Assembly: GCA_034717695.1 (NCBI GenBank)
Contig: JAYELS010000048.1
Location: 75,068-139,067, forward strand
DNA from: NAT127 sp034717695
Lineage (GTDB): Bacteria; Pseudomonadota; Gammaproteobacteria; Pseudomonadales; Porticoccaceae
Length of the DNA: 64,000 nucleotides
Direction: 5' to 3'
Positions 59,843 through 64,000 of the stretch are shown here, piece by piece. Every line of letters starts with the position of its first letter. Within the stretch, counting starts at the first letter, position 1. The notes beneath the pieces are model-generated. The model was not told the origin of the DNA. It did no database searches and saw only the letters and a program-made list of their open reading frames with translations. Both the position numbers and the translations under genes were made by a program.

Positions 59843-61091
59843 GCCCTCGCTGTTGGCTAGCCCGGCGCTGTACCTGGGGCGGCGCTATTTCGCCTCCGGA
59901 TCCAGCTCGCGGCTGGCGTCGTTCATCTCACTGCTGGCCATGACCGGGCTGGTGATGGGGGTGGCGATGCTGATCATCGTGTTGTCGGTGATGAACGGTT
60001 TCGACCGGGAGATGCGCGAGCGCATCCTCGCGGTGGTGCCCCATGTGCAGCTCTTCGACCGGGGTGGTATCGCCGACTGGCAGCGCCTCGCGGCGCGCAT
60101 TGGCGAGCGGCCCGGGGTGGTGGAGGCGACCCCGTTCACGGGTTTTCAGGGGATGATCAACGCCCGGGGCAGGATTCAGGCGGTGACGGTGCAGGGCCTG
60201 TTGCCGGAGGCGCTGGACAGCACCATGGCGCGTGTACTGCCCGCCGAGACGGGCCAGTGGCTCGCCGCCGGGGGCGCCGGCAATGGCCTTGTGCTGTCCC
60301 GCTCCCTCGCCGACAAGCTCGGCGTCGAGCCCGGCCATCGCCTCACCCTGATCGTGCCCCGGGTGGGGGAGGGCGGGCGCCAGTTGGCGCCGGTGGTGAA
60401 GGTGTTCAGCCTCGCCGGTATCTTCGACACCCACACCGCCGAGGACGTGGGCCTCGCCCTGGTGCACCTCGACACCGCCGGGGCCCTGACGGGGCTGGGC
60501 GATCGGCCCCAGGGGCTGCGGGTAAGCCTCACGGATGTGTTCGCGGCCCGGGAATTCGGCTACGGCCTGCTGCGGGAGCTGCCCGGGACCTTCACCTTCA
60601 TGGACTGGTTCCAGACCCACGGCAACCTCCACCAGGCGATCCAGATGTCCCGCCAGATGGTGGGGCTGCTGATCCTTCTGATCGTCGCCATCGCCGTGTT
60701 CAACGTGGTGTCGATGCTGATCATGACGGTGGTGGACAAGCGTCCGGCGATCGCCACCCTGAAAACCCTCGGGGCCGACAACGGCACCATTCTCGGCATC
60801 TTCTTCGTGCAGGGATCGCTGATCGGCCTTGCCGGCGTGGGGGCCGGGCTGGTGCTGGGGGTGCTGGGGGCGCTCTATGTGCCGGATCTGGTGGCGGGGC
60901 TCGAGGCCTTGTTCGGCCTGCGCTTTCTCAACACCGAGATCTACCCCATCGACTACCTGCCGTCCCAGTTGCGGGTGGCGGATGTGGTGACGGTGGCGGT
61001 GACAGCCCTGGTGCTCAACTTCCTCGCCACCCTCTACCCGGCCTGGAAGGCGGCCCGGGTGCGGCCCGCCGACATTCTCCGCTACGAGTGA
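59835..61091 (+). CDS. lolE: Lipoprotein-releasing ABC transporter permease LolE
   Basis: The 418-residue partner of LolC has the same layout: N-terminal helix with SLLAMTGLVMGVAMLIIVLSVMNGFDREM, a periplasmic domain, and three C-terminal helices (for example QMVGLLILLIVAIAVFNVVSMLI). TTG 59835 has GGAGG six bases upstream and overlaps the lolD stop; ATG 59811 is an alternative that adds eight residues. Both permeases in this operon look alike, so the C/E names are assigned by order. Confidence 0.9.
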   Translation: MPRPSLLASPALYLGRRYFASGSSSRLASFISLLAMTGLVMGVAMLIIVLSVMNGFDREMRERILAVVPHVQLFDRGGIADWQRLAARIGERPGVVEATPFTGFQGMINARGRIQAVTVQGLLPEALDSTMARVLPAETGQWLAAGGAGNGLVLSRSLADKLGVEPGHRLTLIVPRVGEGGRQLAPVVKVFSLAGIFDTHTAEDVGLALVHLDTAGALTGLGDRPQGLRVSLTDVFAAREFGYGLLRELPGTFTFMDWFQTHGNLHQAIQMSRQMVGLLILLIVAIAVFNVVSMLIMTVVDKRPAIATLKTLGADNGTILGIFFVQGSLIGLAGVGAGLVLGVLGALYVPDLVAGLEALFGLRFLNTEIYPIDYLPSQLRVADVVTVAVTALVLNFLATLYPAWKAARVRPADILRYE

Positions 61092-61095
61092 CCCC

Positions 61096-61635
61096 TCAGC
61101 CGCTGTCGTCCCCGGGGCGTACCAGACGCTTCCTGCGGCGGCTCTCCCAGTTGCGCACTACGGTCCAGCGCCACAGCCCCTGAACCGCCAGGTAGCCGAG
61201 GGCCCCCACGGCGAGGCCGGCGAGCACGCCGCCGGTGAAGAGGGGCGCCATGATTCGCTTGCCCTGGTCGCTGAACCACTCCCAGGTGAGGTGGAAGTGC
61301 ATGTCCACCGGGGGCGTGCCCAGCACCCAGCTGCCCAGCTTGTAGGTGAGGATCAGCACCGGGGTCATGGTCAGGGGGTTGGTGAGCCACACCAGGGCCA
61401 CCGACAGGGGCAGGTTGCAGCGCAGCAGCAGGGCCATGACGGTGGCCACCAGGGTCTGGCCCGGGATCGGCAACAGGGCGGAGAACAGGCCGACGAAGAA
61501 CGCCACCGATACCGAGTGGCGGTTCAGATGCAGCAGGTAGGGGTCCTCCACCAGGGGCTGGAGCCAGCGGGGCAGGTTGTGTTCACCGGGTTTCTTGGGC
61601 TTGGGCAGGTGGCGGCGCAGGAACTTCTTGGGCAT
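61096..61635 (-). CDS. DUF2062 domain membrane protein
   Basis: The 179-residue protein has DPYLLHLNRHSVSVAFFVGLFSALLPIPGQTLVATVMALLLRCNLP followed by LVWLTNPLTMTPVLILTYKLG, the DUF2062 pattern with three or four helices. A basic N-terminus (MPKKFLRRHLPKPKKP) faces the cytoplasm. Its function is unknown. It converges on lolE four bases apart and sits between lolCDE and comEC, as in Pseudomonas. Confidence 0.9.
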   Translation of the reverse strand: MPKKFLRRHLPKPKKPGEHNLPRWLQPLVEDPYLLHLNRHSVSVAFFVGLFSALLPIPGQTLVATVMALLLRCNLPLSVALVWLTNPLTMTPVLILTYKLGSWVLGTPPVDMHFHLTWEWFSDQGKRIMAPLFTGGVLAGLAVGALGYLAVQGLWRWTVVRNWESRRRKRLVRPGDDSG

Positions 61636-61693
61636 GGTGGGGTGGCTTCATGGCGATGGCGCATTATGCCGATTAGCGCCACCCGCCTCCACC

Positions 61694-62860
61694 TCAAACC
61701 GCCGTGGCCCGTTCCCCGCCGGTGGTGCTTTCATCGAGACTGAAAAATGCCTTGATCCGGGCCGCCTGGCGCAGGGTGTCGCCGTGGCCGAGGTCGATCA
61801 GCCGGCCGATGAACCCCGGCTCGAACAACAGGTAGCTGGCGGCGCTGGTGCCGCCGCCCCGGGCAGTGGCGCCGGTGAAGCGGAGGAAGGCGCGCACGCT
61901 GCGGGGCAGCTCGTGGAGGTACTCCTCGGCCAGGCTGTTGATGCCCTCCGAGGGAGTGATGCAGAGAAAATCCACGGGCTTGAGGTCATCGATGCCGAGG
62001 GCCTCCCGCTGGGCGGGGCTGAGCCCTGTGGTGGTGCGGTTGATGGCCCTCAGGGTCTCCAGATCACTTTCGATGCTGTCGATGAAGGCGCTGTTGAGCA
62101 TGTGGCCGATCATCTGGGCGAGGGTAGGGGCGTGGAACACCTTTTCGTCGAAGGTGGAGCGGGCCGGGTTGTCGCTGACACCCACCACGAACAGCCGGGA
62201 CGCCCCCAGGTGCAGCGCCGAGCTCAGGGGTTTGAGCTGGCGCAGGGCGCCGTCGCCGTAGTAGTGGTCGCCGATCCGCACCGGGGGGAAGATGGTGGGG
62301 ATGGCGGAGGAGGCCATCAGGTGGTCGAGGCCGAGCCCGGTGCGCAAGCCCATGCGCCGCGCCCGCTTCCAGTTCTCGTGTTCCCCCTGGAAGAAGGTGA
62401 TGGACTGCCCGGTGCTGTAGGACATGGCCGTCACCGCCACCGCCTTCAGGCGCCGGCTGGCGATGGCCTCGTCGATCTCCCGGAAGCGGATGTAGTCCGC
62501 CAGCAGCGCCCGCAGCGGGCTGTTGTCGAGCAGGGCCACCGGGGGCCGCCCCTTGCCGGGATCGCCCACCAGCGTGGCCAGCAGCCTGAGGCTGTTGCGC
62601 ATCACCCCCCAGGTGTCGGTGCGGTAGATGCGCTCCGCCCGCAGGGAGCGCCAGATGGCCTCGAGCTGGGACGCCTGGCTGGCGAAATCCCCGGCGCGAC
62701 CGGCGAGGGCGAGGGTGTTGATGGCCCCCGCCGAGGTGCCGCAGATGATGGGGAAGGGGGTGTGGATCCGGGCTGGCAGCAGTTCCCGCAACGCCTTGAG
62801 CACGCCCACCTGGTAGGCCGCCCGGGCGCCGCCGCCGGACAGGATCAATGCATTGGTCAT
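61694..62860 (-). CDS. Patatin-like phospholipase family protein
   Basis: The 388-residue protein has the patatin oxyanion loop LSGGGARAAYQVGVL at the N-terminus and the nucleophile elbow GTSAGAIN. The catalytic Asp lies in YYGDGALRQLKPL; the Ser-Asp dyad hydrolyses lipids or acyl-esters. It has no clear signal peptide, so it is probably cytoplasmic or membrane-associated. ATG 62860 is chosen because the domain begins at once; 14 more residues are possible from 62902. It stands divergent from comEC. Confidence 0.92.
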   Translation of the reverse strand: MTNALILSGGGARAAYQVGVLKALRELLPARIHTPFPIICGTSAGAINTLALAGRAGDFASQASQLEAIWRSLRAERIYRTDTWGVMRNSLRLLATLVGDPGKGRPPVALLDNSPLRALLADYIRFREIDEAIASRRLKAVAVTAMSYSTGQSITFFQGEHENWKRARRMGLRTGLGLDHLMASSAIPTIFPPVRIGDHYYGDGALRQLKPLSSALHLGASRLFVVGVSDNPARSTFDEKVFHAPTLAQMIGHMLNSAFIDSIESDLETLRAINRTTTGLSPAQREALGIDDLKPVDFLCITPSEGINSLAEEYLHELPRSVRAFLRFTGATARGGGTSAASYLLFEPGFIGRLIDLGHGDTLRQAARIKAFFSLDESTTGGERATAV

Positions 62861-62942
62861 CGGGCTCTGGCAGTCCTTCGTCTGGTACGGGCGCGAGGCC
62901 AAAGCCTATACTCTGGGCCCCGCTTCGACAAGGACGTCGGCC

Positions 62943-64000
62943 ATGACCCCCTTTGCCTGGTGCTATCCCGCCGGTATCTTCGCCGTTGCCTTCCTCCCCC
63001 GCCTGCCGCCCTTCGCGGCCATCGCCCTCATCGCCGCCGCGGCCCTGCTGCTGGCCTGGCGCTCGCCCCGCTGGCGGTGGCTGGCCTGGGGGCTGCTAGG
63101 GGTTTGCCACGGCGCCCTCTGGGGCCACGCCCAACTCGCCCACAACCTGCCCCTGGCCCTCGACAGGACCGACTACCGGGTGGTGGGGGTGGTCAGCTCC
63201 CTGCCCCGGGTGGACAGCGCCAAGGCCCGCTTCGTCCTGCGGGTGGAGGGGATCGAGGGGGCGGCGTCCCCGCCGGTCGAAACCCTGTTGCTCAGCTGGT
63301 ACGGACGGGGCCAATCCCCCCAGGCCCTGCCCCGCCTCGGGGAGCGCTGGCGCCTGGATGTGCGCCTGCGAACGCCCCGGGGCTTTGCCAACCCCGGCGG
63401 CTTCGATTACCGCGCCTGGCTGCTGGGGGAGGGGATCTCCGCCACCGGCCATGTGCGCGCCGGGCCCGCCAACCAGCGCCTCGATGACAACGCCGGCGGG
63501 CCTGTGGCCCGCTTGCGTCGGGACCTGGCGACCCAGCTCGCGGCCCGGGGCGACAGCGCCGTCACCGCCGGCTACATGGCGGCCCTGGTACTCGGGGATG
63601 GCAGCCGCATTCCCGCCCGCCAGTGGGATTACCTGGTGGCCACCGGCACCGTGCACCTGATGGTGGTGTCGGGGCTGCACGTGGCCATGGTGGCGGGGGG
63701 CTGTCTCATTCTCGGCCTGGGGCTCGGCCGCGTCGCCTCGGCCCTCGGAATGCATCTGCCGGCCCCCCAGCTGGGGGGCGTGCTGGCCCTCGCCGGGGCC
63801 TGCGGATACGGCCTGCTCGCCGGTGGCGGGTTGCCCCTCCAGCGGGCGGTGTTGATGACGGCGGTGGCGACCCTGGCTCTTGTCGCCCGACGGCGCACCG
63901 GCACCTGGCGGGCCTTTGCCCTGGCCCTGCTGGGGGTTGCCGTGATCGATCCCCTGGCGGTGCTGCGCCCGGGGTTCTGGCTGTCCTTTGGCGCGGTGGC
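62943..64000 (+). CDS. comEC: ComEC/Rec2 DNA-uptake channel (3' end outside window)
   Basis: The first 352 residues of the competence membrane channel are present; the frame is open to the window edge. Early hydrophobic helices (FAAIALIAAAALLLAW) are followed by the OB-like region FANPGGFDYRAWLLGEGI and the competence-domain core HLMVVSGLHVAMVAGG, LQRAVLMTAVATLALVARR and PGFWLSFGAVA. In natural transformation ComEC passes one DNA strand across the inner membrane. The start ATG 62943 precedes MTPFAWCYP. It is in its usual place near lolCDE and DUF2062. Confidence 0.92.
   Translation, partial: MTPFAWCYPAGIFAVAFLPRLPPFAAIALIAAAALLLAWRSPRWRWLAWGLLGVCHGALWGHAQLAHNLPLALDRTDYRVVGVVSSLPRVDSAKARFVLRVEGIEGAASPPVETLLLSWYGRGQSPQALPRLGERWRLDVRLRTPRGFANPGGFDYRAWLLGEGISATGHVRAGPANQRLDDNAGGPVARLRRDLATQLAARGDSAVTAGYMAALVLGDGSRIPARQWDYLVATGTVHLMVVSGLHVAMVAGGCLILGLGLGRVASALGMHLPAPQLGGVLALAGACGYGLLAGGGLPLQRAVLMTAVATLALVARRRTGTWRAFALALLGVAVIDPLAVLRPGFWLSFGAV

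Overview
The window is a GC-rich chromosomal segment from a gammaproteobacterium close to the Pseudomonadales/Cellvibrionales. Two blocks show this. One is thrS-infC-rpmI-rplT-pheS-pheT-ihfA-merR-tRNA-Pro. The other is nagZ-(mscS)-thioinosine phosphorylase-csiV-mfd/gap-nqrABCDEF-apbE-nqrM-lolCDE-DUF2062-comEC. As I recall it, both follow the gene order of Pseudomonas genomes. A complete Na+-translocating NQR cluster and many accessory catabolic genes fit a marine or oligotrophic lineage such as Halieaceae or Spongiibacteraceae. That last step is inference; there is no rRNA in the window to settle it.

Layout. 1-9.5 kb: a cut-off 3-hydroxyisobutyrate dehydrogenase-like gene, a limonene-epoxide-hydrolase-like gene, a paraoxonase/SMP-30-like secreted propeller, DUF599, bacteriohemerythrin, an exported M3 oligopeptidase, bcp, an isolated yajC, a D-cysteine desulfhydrase-like gene, a 5'-nucleotidase and a small secreted protein. 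9.5-17.2 kb: tRNA-Val, the translation block (infC starts at AUU; an intrinsic terminator/attenuator lies just before pheS) and tRNA-Pro. 17.3-18.7 kb: a ceramidase-like membrane protein and rsd/algQ. 18.7-25.9 kb: an accessory cluster with three NTF2/SnoaL-like proteins, a VOC protein, an aminoglycoside-phosphotransferase-like protein with an altered catalytic loop, an AraC regulator, a divergent EthD-SDR pair and a TetR regulator. 26-31.3 kb: dnaX-ybaB-recR-rnd-ycgL-ycgN and a small membrane protein. 31.4-41 kb: a second accessory stretch with two Tat-exported alpha/beta hydrolases, a HerA-like ATPase, a GMC oxidoreductase and a second altered phosphotransferase. 41.3-64 kb: the nagZ-to-comEC conserved block.

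How genes work together. NqrA-F form the Na+ pump, ApbE attaches FMN to NqrB and NqrC, and NqrM matures the NqrD/E iron centre. LolC/D/E release lipoproteins from the inner membrane. dnaX, recR and mfd serve replication and repair. NagZ and the thioinosine phosphorylase recycle wall sugars and methylthio-nucleosides. The accessory genes (epoxide-hydrolase-like, NTF2-like, VOC, EthD, SDR, GMC, esterases) look like parts of catabolic pathways for hydrophobic cyclic or ester substrates; the substrates cannot be read from sequence. I found no CRISPR array, insertion sequence, prophage or rRNA. The most unusual items are the two phosphotransferase-like paralogues with a conserved but non-canonical catalytic loop, the pheS attenuator, the structured nqr leader and a heptad-based inverted repeat at 38.9 kb.
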